Assembly (NCBI GenBank): GCA_036557225.1
Contig: DATBHX010000037.1
Coordinates: 4,813-68,812 of the forward strand
DNA: 64,000 nucleotides
Reading direction: 5' to 3'
Origin: Angelobacter sp036557225
Lineage (GTDB): Bacteria > Acidobacteriota > Terriglobia > Terriglobales > Acidobacteriaceae
In this document: piece after piece, positions 33,406-41,857 of the stretch
How positions within the stretch are numbered: position 1 is the stretch's first letter
Layout: the number at the start of each line of letters is the position of its first letter
Position numbers and translations under genes: made by a program
The notes under the pieces: model-generated
Databases searched by the model: none
What the model was told of the DNA's origin: nothing
Seen by the model: only the letters and a program-made list of their open reading frames with translations

Positions 33406-33424
33406 AAAAACGGCGGGCTTTTTG
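33394..33424 (+). terminator. his attenuator terminator
   Basis: AGCCCGCCG (33394-33402) and CGGCGGGCT (33411-33419) form a 9-bp GC-rich stem with an A-rich 8-base loop, followed by TTTTTG. It lies about 155 bases before hisI. Confidence 0.9.
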
Positions 33425-33578
33425 TTTGTGCGTGAAAAACCACATCTTTCGAGCCACAGAATTGCAAACAATAGCCGCGAGGCTCGAACACGCCGAGCGG
33501 CTTGACGCAAGGCTGAAGAACTCCAGCTCACGAAAGACCGCAGAAGCGGGTTGGAGCGAAGCGACAGGAGTAAAGACT

Positions 33579-33920
33579 GTGAAAATCGACTTTGACAAGA
33601 TGGATGGCCTCGCCCCAGCCATCGTGCAGGAAGATACTACCGGCGAGGTGCTGATGGTGGGCTTCATGAACGCCGAAGCTTATGCCCGCACAGGTGAGAC
33701 CGGCTACGTCACCTTCTACTCGCGTACCCGGCAGAAGCTATGGACAAAAGGCGAGACCTCCGGCAACCGGCTGCGTGTGATCTCCGCGCTCACCGATTGC
33801 GACCGCGACACGGTTCTGTTCCGCGTCTCTGTCGAGGGCGATGGCCTGGTCTGTCACATGGGAACGAAATCATGCTTCACTGAGCCGCTCGCAATGGCCA
33901 AGGCAGAGGCGCAACGATGA
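33579..33920 (+). CDS. hisI: Phosphoribosyl-AMP cyclohydrolase
   Basis: HisI opens the adenine ring of PR-AMP, step three of histidine synthesis. This 113-residue protein is the monofunctional form. It has LMVGFMNAEAYARTGETGY and FYSRTRQKLWTKGETSGN, the Mg-binding DCDRD, and Zn ligands in VCHMGTKSCF. It lacks the HisE pyrophosphohydrolase domain. GTG at 33579 with GGAG eight bases upstream gives the family-like N-terminus. The frame is open back to 33426 without similarity. It is the first structural gene after the attenuator and overlaps hisG by four bases. Confidence 0.92.
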   Translation: MKIDFDKMDGLAPAIVQEDTTGEVLMVGFMNAEAYARTGETGYVTFYSRTRQKLWTKGETSGNRLRVISALTDCDRDTVLFRVSVEGDGLVCHMGTKSCFTEPLAMAKAEAQR

Positions 33921-34786
33921 AGCTGCGCGTAGGATTGCCCAAAGGAAGCCTACAGGATTCAACCATTGCGCTGTTCAAGCGCGCAGGCCTGAATGTATAT
34001 ACCAGCAGCCGCTCTTACTTCGCCGGCACCGACGATCCGGAGATCGAGTGCATGCTGATCCGTGCACAGGAGATGGCGCGCTACGTCGACCATGGCGCAT
34101 TGGATTGCGGCCTGACCGGCAAGGACTGGGTAGTGGAGAGTGGGCTGGAGCTGGAGACCGCGGCTGAACTGGTCTATGCCAAGCAGAGTCTGGGTAAGGT
34201 GCGCTGGGTGCTGGCCGTGCCGGAAGACTCGCCATTCAAGAAGGCAGAAGACCTGGCCGGCAAGATCATTGCGACGGAGCTGGTCAATGTCACGCGGAAT
34301 TATTTTTCTGCACGCAATGTGCCGGTAAAGGTGGAGTTCTCCTGGGGCGCCACGGAAATCAAGCCGCCCACGCTGGCTGACGCCATTGTCGAAATCACCG
34401 AAACCGGTAGTTCACTGCGCGCCAACCGGCTGCGTATTATTGAAACCGTGATGGAGTCGAGCACGCAGCTCATCGCCAACAGAGCGGCGTGGGCGGATGA
34501 GCAAAAACGCCGCAAGATCCAGAACCTCGCTCTTATGCTCTGTGGCGCGATCTATGCGCAGGGACGCGTTGGCCTGATGCTGAATGTCCGTAAGGCTGAT
34601 CTCGAGGGGGTGCTTGCCGTGCTGCCTGCGTTGCAAAAGCCCACCATCTCAACCTTAAGCGATGGCGATTGGGTAGCCGTGAACACGATCATTGAAGAAA
34701 CTACGGCGTGGAAGATCATGCCACAGCTGAAAGCAGCGAGAGCGGAAGGAATCGTTGAATATCCGCTGAACAAGGTGGTGCTGTAA
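33917..34786 (+). CDS. hisG: ATP phosphoribosyltransferase, long form
   Basis: HisG catalyses the first, feedback-controlled step of histidine synthesis from ATP and PRPP. This 289-residue protein is the long (HisG_L) form with a C-terminal ACT-like regulatory domain (about 215-289; VGLMLNVRKADLEGVLAVLP, ending at IVEYPLNKVVL), so no HisZ partner is needed. Catalytic part: LRVGLPKGSLQDSTIALF, ARYVDHGALDCGLTGKDW and the PRPP loop region ETGSSLRANRL. The ATG overlaps the hisI stop (ATGA). Confidence 0.95.
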   Translation: MKLRVGLPKGSLQDSTIALFKRAGLNVYTSSRSYFAGTDDPEIECMLIRAQEMARYVDHGALDCGLTGKDWVVESGLELETAAELVYAKQSLGKVRWVLAVPEDSPFKKAEDLAGKIIATELVNVTRNYFSARNVPVKVEFSWGATEIKPPTLADAIVEITETGSSLRANRLRIIETVMESSTQLIANRAAWADEQKRRKIQNLALMLCGAIYAQGRVGLMLNVRKADLEGVLAVLPALQKPTISTLSDGDWVAVNTIIEETTAWKIMPQLKAARAEGIVEYPLNKVVL

Positions 34787-36036
34787 TGCTGCGGATACTG
34801 CGCGGACGCGGCGCAGAGGCCCGCGTGCGTGCGCTGGAACAGCGCGGCGCAACCGATCTGGCGTCAGTAGAAAAGCAGGCGAGCCGGATTGTGGCCGGCG
34901 TGCGCAAGAATGGCGATCGCGCCTTGCGTCGCTACGCGGAAAAGTGGGATGGCCTCAGGAACAAACAGACTCTCCGCGTGAGTGAGACTGAGCTTGAAAC
35001 CGCGTGGAACTCGGTCGCAGAAGATTTCAAAGAGGCAGTGCGGAGCGCTGCGGCAAATATCCGCCGGTATTGCGAATGGCAGATGCCGCAGGCGTGGCGG
35101 AATACTGTATCGCCGGGAATACAGGTGGGGCAGGTGGTCCGGCCGCTCGCGTCTGTTGGCTGCTACGTGCCCGGCGGACGCTACCCACTGCCTTCTACGA
35201 TGCTGATGACGGTGCTCCCAGCGCAGGTGGCTGGGGTTCAGCGGATTTGCGTGGCCTCTCCGCAACCCGCGCCCGAGACTTTGGCGACAGCGTATTTTCT
35301 GGACGTGAAGGAGCTGTATCGGGTAGGCGGCGCGCAGGCGATTGCAGCCCTGGCTTACGGAACTGCATCGGTACCGCGCGTTGATAAGATTGTTGGCCCG
35401 GGAAATCGTTTTGTAACCGCGGCCAAGAAGCTGGTTGCCTTCGATTGCGGGATTGATTTTCTTGCCGGCCCCACGGAAGTCGCCATTGTGAGCGAGTGCG
35501 GCAACGCCCGCTTTATTGCGGCCGACCTGGTGGCCCAGGCAGAACATGATCCCGATGCGCTGGCGGTTTTCATCACATCAACCGAATCGCTGGCGGAGAG
35601 CGTTGCGCGCGAAGTCAAAGCGGCTGCAGCCGGGAATGAGATTGCACGCGCGTCGCTCAGAAAGAACGGTGTGGTGCTGCTGGCCGGATCGCATGAGCAG
35701 GCGCTCGATTTCGCCAACCGCATTGCGGCCGAGCACATCACCATTCGTGAAGAGGACCTGCCGTACGTTGCCAGCGCAGGGTCGATCTTTATCGGCGACT
35801 ACTCTCCACAGGCCGCAGGCGACTATGCCACAGGCCCGAACCACGTTTTGCCGACCGGCGCAGTCGCGCGCTTTCGCGGCGGTCTGAGCGTACACGATTT
35901 TGTGAAAGTTATTTCCGTTCAGCAACTCTCGCGTGACGGCCTGGACCGCATCGGCGCCACGGTGGTCACGCTGGCGGAGGCGGAAGGGCTCAAAGCCCAT
36001 GCTGAATCTATTCGAGTGAGGAACGCCCATGCTTAA
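34786..36036 (+). CDS. hisD: Histidinol dehydrogenase
   Basis: HisD oxidises L-histidinol to L-histidine in two NAD-dependent steps using a zinc ion. This 416-residue protein has YVPGGRYPLPSTMLMTVLPA, VDKIVGPGNRFVTAAKKLV and DFLAGPTEVAIV. The Zn and catalytic residues lie in ADLVAQAEHDPDA and the paired histidines in GPNHVLPTG and SVHDFVK. The ATG shares one base with the hisG stop (TAATG). It is of ordinary length. Confidence 0.95.
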   Translation: MLRILRGRGAEARVRALEQRGATDLASVEKQASRIVAGVRKNGDRALRRYAEKWDGLRNKQTLRVSETELETAWNSVAEDFKEAVRSAAANIRRYCEWQMPQAWRNTVSPGIQVGQVVRPLASVGCYVPGGRYPLPSTMLMTVLPAQVAGVQRICVASPQPAPETLATAYFLDVKELYRVGGAQAIAALAYGTASVPRVDKIVGPGNRFVTAAKKLVAFDCGIDFLAGPTEVAIVSECGNARFIAADLVAQAEHDPDALAVFITSTESLAESVAREVKAAAAGNEIARASLRKNGVVLLAGSHEQALDFANRIAAEHITIREEDLPYVASAGSIFIGDYSPQAAGDYATGPNHVLPTGAVARFRGGLSVHDFVKVISVQQLSRDGLDRIGATVVTLAEAEGLKAHAESIRVRNAHA

Positions 36037-37099
36037 AGCCCGCAGATGTGTTCGTGAAATGCGTGAGTATCACTCTCCCTTGAGCAGCCCCGCAATGGAT
36101 TTGCGGCTCGATATGAACGAGAACACCACCGGGTGTTCGCCTCGCGTGCTGGCCAGGCTGCGATCGCTGGATGCGCAGACGCTGGCGCTCTATCCGCCGC
36201 GCGAGCCGGGAGAAAAGCTGGCGGCGGATTTTCTGGGCGTGGCGCCGGAGCATGTGTTTCTCACCAACGGCGCCGATGAAGGAATTGACCTGCTCTGCCG
36301 CGCTTATCTCAATCCGGGCAGCGAGATCATCGTGGTCACGCCTACGTTTGCCATGTATGAGGTCTTTGCCCAAACTGAAGATGCAAAAATCGTGCGCGTG
36401 CCAACGGGGCCAGAGTTCAGCTTCCCAGAACAACAGCTCCTGGACGCCATTTCAACGCAGACCAAAATCATCGTCATCTGCAATCCCAATAATCCGACCG
36501 GGCTGCCGGTGGAGCGCGCCAGCATCTTGAAAATTCTCGCGGCCGCTCCCGAAGCCGCCATCCTGCTGGATGAAGCTTATTTCGATTTCTATGGCCAAAC
36601 CATGATGGACCAGATCGGCAGGATTCAGAACCTGTTTATCGCGCGCACATTTTCCAAGGCCTATGGCCTGGCGGGAGTGCGTTTGGGCGTGCTGGCCGGC
36701 GACAAGGACCAGATCTCCATGTTGCGGCGCATGGCCTCGCCATTCAATGTGAATGTGCTTGCCCTGGAGTGCCTGGCGGAGGCGCTGGCAGACCGCGACC
36801 ACGTGGATGCTTACATCCAGCAGATCAAGACAGGTCGCGCGTGGATGCAGCATGAACTGGAGCAGCTCAACTTCAAATGCTGGCCCAGCCAGGCCAACTT
36901 TGTGCTGTGCCGTTTTGGTGAAGCGAAGAAAGCAATCCTGGAAGGCCTTCGCGCCCGCGGCATTGCTCTGCGTGACCGGCCCGATTGTGCCGGCTGCGTG
37001 CGCATCACCATCGGGAAGCCGGAAGAGATGCAGCGTGTGCTCACCGAACTCAAGCATGTGCTGGCGACGATTCCCTCTGCGCCTCAGGTGGCGCGATGA
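36029..37099 (+). CDS. hisC: Histidinol-phosphate aminotransferase
   Basis: HisC transfers an amino group from glutamate to imidazole-acetol phosphate. This 356-residue PLP enzyme of fold type I has LDMNENTTGCSPRVLARL, FLTNGADEGIDLLCRAYL, ICNPNNPTGLPVERA, ILLDEAYFDFYG, and the PLP lysine in IARTFSKAYGLAGVRLGVLAG. A second short segment (VNVLALECLAEAL) completes the domain. The ATG overlaps hisD by eight bases, with GAGG upstream inside hisD. Confidence 0.94.
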   Translation: MLKARRCVREMREYHSPLSSPAMDLRLDMNENTTGCSPRVLARLRSLDAQTLALYPPREPGEKLAADFLGVAPEHVFLTNGADEGIDLLCRAYLNPGSEIIVVTPTFAMYEVFAQTEDAKIVRVPTGPEFSFPEQQLLDAISTQTKIIVICNPNNPTGLPVERASILKILAAAPEAAILLDEAYFDFYGQTMMDQIGRIQNLFIARTFSKAYGLAGVRLGVLAGDKDQISMLRRMASPFNVNVLALECLAEALADRDHVDAYIQQIKTGRAWMQHELEQLNFKCWPSQANFVLCRFGEAKKAILEGLRARGIALRDRPDCAGCVRITIGKPEEMQRVLTELKHVLATIPSAPQVAR

Positions 37100-37683
37100 G
37101 AAAAGCCAGGCTGCGCCGGAAGACCACCGAGACCGATATCGAACTGGCGCTGACCATCGAGGGCCAGGGGCGCTATGCGGTCTCCACGGGTATCCGGTTT
37201 CTCGACCACATGCTGGAGCTCTTTGCCCGGCATGGGGCGTTCGACTTGAAGCTGAAAGCAACAGGTGATCTCGACGTAGACCAGCACCACACCGTGGAGG
37301 ACGTTGGCATCGCGCTGGGCGAGGCATTCAGCAAGGCTCTCGGCAACAAGCGCGGCATCATGCGCGCGGGTTATTTTCTGATGCCCATGGACGAAACGCT
37401 CGGCGTGGCTGCGGTGGATTTCAGCGGTCGTGCGGCGGCGGTGGTGAATACGAAGGTCAAGGTGCGGCTCGTGGGCGACCTGCAGTCCGAGCTGGTAGAT
37501 GATTTCTTTGCAGGCTTTGCTCGCGGGGCGCGCGCGAATGTTCACGTCAAGACAATCTACGGACGCTCCAACCACCACAAGATTGAAGCCCTCTTCAAGG
37601 CTTTTGCCCGCGCGCTGCGGGTCGCATGTTCGCGTGACCGCCAGCTGGCGAAGATGCTGCCCAGCACCAAGGGGCTTCTATGA
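37096..37683 (+). CDS. hisB: Imidazoleglycerol-phosphate dehydratase
   Basis: HisB removes water from IGP. This is the monofunctional 195-residue form without the histidinol-phosphatase domain. Mn ligands lie in FLDHMLELFARHG, DQHHTVEDVGIALGEA and SNHHKIEALFKAFARAL, and the N-terminal RKTTETDIE is present. The ATG at 37096 overlaps the hisC stop (ATGA). Since no histidinol-phosphatase gene lies in the operon, that step must be encoded elsewhere. Confidence 0.95.
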   Translation: MRKARLRRKTTETDIELALTIEGQGRYAVSTGIRFLDHMLELFARHGAFDLKLKATGDLDVDQHHTVEDVGIALGEAFSKALGNKRGIMRAGYFLMPMDETLGVAAVDFSGRAAAVVNTKVKVRLVGDLQSELVDDFFAGFARGARANVHVKTIYGRSNHHKIEALFKAFARALRVACSRDRQLAKMLPSTKGLL

Positions 37684-38267
37684 TCGCCATCGTCGACTAC
37701 GGCGCCGGCAACATCAGCTCGGTCAAGAAGGCGCTGGAGCATGTGGGCGCTGAGGCACAGGTAACCGACGATCCGGCGGTGATCGCCATGGCGGACAAAA
37801 TTGTTGTTCCTGGCGTTGGCCATTTCAGCCGCTGCCAATCGTTGAATGCGCATTTGCGGGCTTCCGTGCTCCAGGGCATTTCAGCCGGCAAGCCGTTTCT
37901 GGGAATCTGCGTAGGCATGCAGTGGCTGTTTGCAGGGAGCACCGAGTCGCCCGAGACCGCGGGTGCAGCAGTTTTTCCCGGAGAGTGCTCGCGCTTCCCT
38001 GCTATGGTGAAGTCGCCGCATGTCGGATGGAACCAGATTGAGATCAGCGATGGTTCGCGGCTGCTGCGTGGGATTGCGAGCGGCGCGTTCGTCTATTACA
38101 CGCATTCGTTTCGTGCGCCGGTGGTTGAGGGAACTGTTGCGTGCACGCAGTATGGCGGAGCATTCTCCGCTGCCGTTGAGCGCGACAATGTTTTTGGCGT
38201 GCAATTTCATCCGGAGAAATCTGCCGCTACGGGTATCAAAATCCTGGAGAACTTCTGTGCCCTCTGA
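37680..38267 (+). CDS. hisH: Imidazole glycerol phosphate synthase, glutamine amidotransferase subunit
   Basis: HisH supplies ammonia from glutamine to HisF. This 195-residue class I amidotransferase has the nucleophile Cys in FLGICVGMQWLF, the oxyanion segment IVDYGAGNISSVKKALE, and the His/Glu dyad in FGVQFHPEKS. Its partner hisF follows directly, overlapping by 11 bases. The ATG overlaps the hisB stop (ATGA). Confidence 0.95.
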   Translation: MIAIVDYGAGNISSVKKALEHVGAEAQVTDDPAVIAMADKIVVPGVGHFSRCQSLNAHLRASVLQGISAGKPFLGICVGMQWLFAGSTESPETAGAAVFPGECSRFPAMVKSPHVGWNQIEISDGSRLLRGIASGAFVYYTHSFRAPVVEGTVACTQYGGAFSAAVERDNVFGVQFHPEKSAATGIKILENFCAL

Positions 38268-39153
38268 GCCGCCCAGCAAGCCAAACCCCGGCTTCCACCT
38301 CGACAGGCAAAAACCAAGCTTGCCGGGTACCCCGTACCGGCTGGCCAAACGCATCATCGCGTGCCTGGACGTAGACGCCGGACGTGTCGTGAAAGGCGTG
38401 AAGTTCCAGCAGCTGCGCGATGCCGGCGATCCGGCGGAGCTGGCGCACCGGCATGCCGAAGCCGGAGCGGATGAAATTGTGCTGCTCGACATAACGGCCA
38501 CCTCCGATGGCCGCAAGACACTGGTAGAAACGGTCCGGCGGGCTGCGCGTGAGCTGTTTATACCCTTCACTGTCGGCGGCGGCGTGCGCACGCGGGAAGA
38601 TGCAGCAAGAATTTTTGATGCGGGAGCAGACAAGATAAGCATCAACTCGGCTGCAGTCGCGAATCCGGATTTGATCGGTGAGATTGCCCGGCGCTTCGGC
38701 TCCCAGGCAGTAGTCATCGCCATTGACGCCCGGCGAGGCGACGCGCCAGTAGACGCCGCAGAGGTCTTTGTCGCGGGAGGGCGAACGGCTACCGGCAGGC
38801 CCGCGCTTGCCTGGGCGCGCGAAGCCGAAGAGCGCGGCGCGGGTGAGATCCTGCTGACCTCCATGGATCGCGATGGAACCGGTGCAGGCTTTGACTGCGA
38901 CCTCACGTCGGCAGCTGCCCGTTCCGTTTCGATTCCGGTGATCGCTTCCGGCGGCGCGGGAAGCGCGCAGGACTTTGTCGAGGTCTTCACCAAGGGCAAG
39001 GCTGACGCCGCGCTGGCGGCGTCAATCTTTCATTTTGTGACACCACATTTTTCAACCCCGCATGTTACTGCCCCACATTTCGGCACGCACGCTGTGGCTG
39101 AACTCAAGCAGGCGCTGCTCAACGCCGGCATTCCCATGAGGTGGCCGTGCTGA
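38257..39153 (+). CDS. hisF: Imidazole glycerol phosphate synthase cyclase subunit with extra segments
   Basis: HisF makes IGP and AICAR from PRFAR using ammonia from HisH. The (beta/alpha)8 core is intact. Catalytic Asp residues occur in IIACLDVDAGRVVKG and LTSMDRDGTGAGFDCDL, with phosphate loops FTVGGGVRTREDA and PVIASGGAGSAQDF. At 298 residues it is some 40 longer than usual. About 28 residues precede the core, and an extra His/Thr/Pro stretch (HFVTPHFSTPHVTAPHFGTH) sits before the last helix. The start is GTG at 38257, with GGAG seven bases upstream. Without that start the hisH-hisF overlap is lost. Confidence 0.92.
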   Translation: MPSEPPSKPNPGFHLDRQKPSLPGTPYRLAKRIIACLDVDAGRVVKGVKFQQLRDAGDPAELAHRHAEAGADEIVLLDITATSDGRKTLVETVRRAARELFIPFTVGGGVRTREDAARIFDAGADKISINSAAVANPDLIGEIARRFGSQAVVIAIDARRGDAPVDAAEVFVAGGRTATGRPALAWAREAEERGAGEILLTSMDRDGTGAGFDCDLTSAAARSVSIPVIASGGAGSAQDFVEVFTKGKADAALAASIFHFVTPHFSTPHVTAPHFGTHAVAELKQALLNAGIPMRWPC

Positions 39154-39818
39154 TTCCATCGATCGATCTCATGGGCGGCAAGATCGTGCAGCTGGTCCGG
39201 GGCGAACGCAAGGCGCTGGAGTCCGATGACTTTGAGTACTGGATCGAGCGCTTCGCTGCGCATCCGCTGGTGCAGCTGATCGACCTTGACGCGGCCATCG
39301 GGAGTGGCCTCAACAGCGATCTGATCGCGATGATCTGCAAGCGGCTTCCCTGCCAGGCCGGAGGCGGGATTCGCAGCATCGAGCGTGCGCGCGAATTGCT
39401 GGCTCTGGGTGCAAGGCGCGTTATTTTTGGATCGGCGCTGCTGAAGGATGGCGCCATCAATACCCAGCTTGCGGCGGACGCCGCAAATACTCTGGGAAGT
39501 TCGCACCTCACGTTCGCCATCGACTCGCGCGAAGGTAAAGTGGCGATCAAAGGCTGGAAGGAAGGCACGAACGTGCTGCCGGCTGAGATGATTCGCGCTC
39601 TCGATCCCTATTGCAGCGCGTTTCTGTACACGCATATCGAGAGCGAAGGCACAATGACGGGGTTTCCCATCCAGGTGGCGCGCCGGCTGGCGGCTCTGAC
39701 CTGCAAGCGGTTGATGGTTGCGGGCGGCATCAAATCACGCGCCGAGGTGAATGAGCTTGATGCCATCGGCGTGGATGCTGTGGTTGGGATGGCGATCTAT
39801 ACCGGAACAATGGAGTGA
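39147..39818 (+). CDS. hisA: HisA, phosphoribosyl isomerase
   Basis: HisA performs the Amadori isomerisation of ProFAR to PRFAR. This 223-residue (beta/alpha)8 protein has the catalytic Asp in IPSIDLMGGKIVQLVRG and the second acid in FAIDSREGKVAIKGWKEG. Phosphate-binding turns lie in QAGGGIRSIERA and MVAGGIKSRAEV. The VQLIDLDAAIG motif replaces the usual VDLDGA form. Start choice: GAGG at 39138-39141 favours GTG 39147 over the GTG two codons earlier, which would overlap the ribosome site. It is the last gene of the operon. A separate hisE is not in it. Confidence 0.9.
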   Translation: MLIPSIDLMGGKIVQLVRGERKALESDDFEYWIERFAAHPLVQLIDLDAAIGSGLNSDLIAMICKRLPCQAGGGIRSIERARELLALGARRVIFGSALLKDGAINTQLAADAANTLGSSHLTFAIDSREGKVAIKGWKEGTNVLPAEMIRALDPYCSAFLYTHIESEGTMTGFPIQVARRLAALTCKRLMVAGGIKSRAEVNELDAIGVDAVVGMAIYTGTME

Positions 39819-39847
39819 CGTTGGTGAGAGGCCGGTCGTTGGATCAA

Positions 39848-40654
39848 TTATTTCTTTCCGCTATAGACTCCCGCGATCCCAAAGCTGTACGGCGTCCACG
39901 TGGCGTCTTTAAAGCCCACGGCTTCCATGCGTGACAGCATTTGCTGTGGCGCCGGGAATTTGTGGACCGATGCGGGAAGATACTCATACGGGCCGCGGAC
40001 GCCGGAGATCATTGTGCCGATCCGCGGCAGGACTCGGCGAAAGTAGAAGCCATAAAGCTTGCCCAACACGCCGCCGGGCTCGCTGAAGTCGAGAATGCCG
40101 GCCTCACCGCCGCTCTTGAGCACGCGAAAGATCTCGCGCAGGCCCGCATCGTAGTTAGCCAGGTTGCGGAAACCGAAGGCGGAGACCACGAGGTCAAAGC
40201 TGTTATCGGCCAAAGGCAGTTGCAGGGCGTCGGCTTCGAGCGGCTGGATTTTCCTTGCGCTGTACTTCGGCAGTCCATGGCGCAGCATCTGGTGAGAGAA
40301 ATCAAGAGCACAGATCGCGGCTTCACTGCTTTTCTTTTCGGCAACGGCGCGCAGAGCCACCGACATGTCGCCGGTGCCGGCGCACAGGTCGAGCACACGC
40401 GCGTCACTGCGGGAAAGTATGTGGGAAAAGATACGCGCTGTGCGCCGCCACCAGAGGCGATCAACGTTCATGGAGAGCACGTGGTTCAGCAGGTCATAGC
40501 GAGGCGCGATCTCGTCAAACATCTGCCGCACGGCCTGAGCAGCGGAACGTTCATCGCTGGTACCGGGCGGCGTGGTGCCTGCGGCGCTGCCGTTTCCTGG
40601 CGCGGCAGCTTTGGCGAAGTCATTTGATATCGGTGTCCGGGCTTGCTCAGGCAT
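39848..40654 (-). CDS. ubiE: Demethylmenaquinone/2-polyprenyl-benzoquinol methyltransferase
   Basis: This 268-residue class I SAM methyltransferase catalyses the C-methylation that completes menaquinone (MenG) or ubiquinone (UbiE). It has the family N-terminus VRQMFDEIAPRYDLLNHVLS, the SAM motif RVLDLCAGTGDMSVAL, and the late motif SAFGFRNLANYDAGLREIFRVLKSGG. An extra 40-residue Ala/Gly/Pro-rich segment precedes the domain. It overlaps aroB by eight bases downstream of it, so both are co-transcribed. Acidobacteria generally use menaquinone, so menG is the more likely role. Confidence 0.92.
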   Translation of the reverse strand: MPEQARTPISNDFAKAAAPGNGSAAGTTPPGTSDERSAAQAVRQMFDEIAPRYDLLNHVLSMNVDRLWWRRTARIFSHILSRSDARVLDLCAGTGDMSVALRAVAEKKSSEAAICALDFSHQMLRHGLPKYSARKIQPLEADALQLPLADNSFDLVVSAFGFRNLANYDAGLREIFRVLKSGGEAGILDFSEPGGVLGKLYGFYFRRVLPRIGTMISGVRGPYEYLPASVHKFPAPQQMLSRMEAVGFKDATWTPYSFGIAGVYSGKK

Positions 40655-41741
40655 GGTTTCTGATCATCTCCACGGCGGCGCGGACCATGTGCGCGGGAAC
40701 CTCGCTTGAGATCGTGACTTTTCCAATCTTCTGCGGAAGGACAAAATGCACGGCGCCGGCCACGGTCTTTTTGTCGGAGGAGAGACGGCCCAGCACGTCG
40801 TCAACCTGCCAGGGTGCCGTGGGCAAGGGCCCATAAGCCAGCACTGACTGGCGAATCTCTTCTGCCGTCGCGGCGCTGCAGAAGCTGGCATCACGGGCGA
40901 TAGCGGCCGCAGCAATCATGCCCCAGGCCACGGCCTCGCCGTGGAGGAACTGCGTATAACCGGTGGCCGCTTCAAGCGCGTGGCCGATGGTGTGTCCGAA
41001 GTTGAGGATGCGGCGCAGTCCCGTCTCTTTTTCGTCGGCCGAGACCACTGCGGCTTTCACGCGAACAGAAGCGGTGATGATCTTCAACAGCGCCTTTGGA
41101 TCACGCGCCAGGATCCTGGCCGCGTGCCGCTTCATGAAGTCGAATAGTACGCGATCACGAATCACGCCGCACTTGAGCGCCTCAAACAAACCGGAGCGAA
41201 ATTCGCGATCATCAAGCGTCTGTAAAAGTTCTGGATCTACGAGCACGGCGCGCGGCTGGTGGAACGAACCCACAAGGTTTTTTCCCGCACGCAGGTTGAC
41301 GCCGGTCTTGCCGCCGATGCTGGCATCCACCTGCGCGACAACCGTCGTTGGAATCTGGATGACAGGAATACCGCGCATAAAGATCGCAGCCAGGAAGCCG
41401 GCGCTGTCGCCGACAACACCGCCGCCAAACGCGACGATGAGAGACTTGCGATCAGCCCGGGCATCCACCAGTTGCTCGGCCAGCTGTTCCACGGTATGCA
41501 GCTGCTTGGCGGGCTCGCCATCGTGCATCTCCAGGACCTCATAGGGCAGCCGCGCCTGGCGCAGGGCCGATTCCAGCTTCTCTCCCCAGTGACGGCGCAC
41601 GTTGGGCGAGGTTATGACAAAGATGCGGCTGGCGGAAGAAGGCAGAACACGGCGCAGTTCGCGTCCGGCGCGGCCAAGCAGGCCGGCGCCCACAAGTACG
41701 TTGTAGCTCTCCGGTTTGGTTCGAACTCGAATGGTCTGCAC
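40647..41741 (-). CDS. aroB: 3-dehydroquinate synthase
   Basis: AroB converts DAHP to 3-dehydroquinate in the shikimate pathway, using NAD and a metal ion. This 364-residue protein has FGGGVVGDSAGFLAAIFMRG, IPTTVVAQVDASIGGKTGVN, the Zn ligands in RSGLFEALKCGVI, LRRILNFGHTIGHALE and LHGEAVAWGM. Length is typical. It heads a two-gene operon with ubiE/menG. Its ATG at 41741 lies about 115 bases from the divergent nadB start, so the two genes share a short promoter region. Confidence 0.94.
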   Translation of the reverse strand: MQTIRVRTKPESYNVLVGAGLLGRAGRELRRVLPSSASRIFVITSPNVRRHWGEKLESALRQARLPYEVLEMHDGEPAKQLHTVEQLAEQLVDARADRKSLIVAFGGGVVGDSAGFLAAIFMRGIPVIQIPTTVVAQVDASIGGKTGVNLRAGKNLVGSFHQPRAVLVDPELLQTLDDREFRSGLFEALKCGVIRDRVLFDFMKRHAARILARDPKALLKIITASVRVKAAVVSADEKETGLRRILNFGHTIGHALEAATGYTQFLHGEAVAWGMIAAAAIARDASFCSAATAEEIRQSVLAYGPLPTAPWQVDDVLGRLSSDKKTVAGAVHFVLPQKIGKVTISSEVPAHMVRAAVEMIRNHA

Positions 41742-41857
41742 TTGGAACGATGATAAATGATCGTTCCGGCCGGTGGGCGATCGTCCACAGATCGAGAGCT
41801 CAATTCGTATAGGCGATTTGCCGCCGATCAGCGATTCTTTGTTACCATTTGTGGTTT

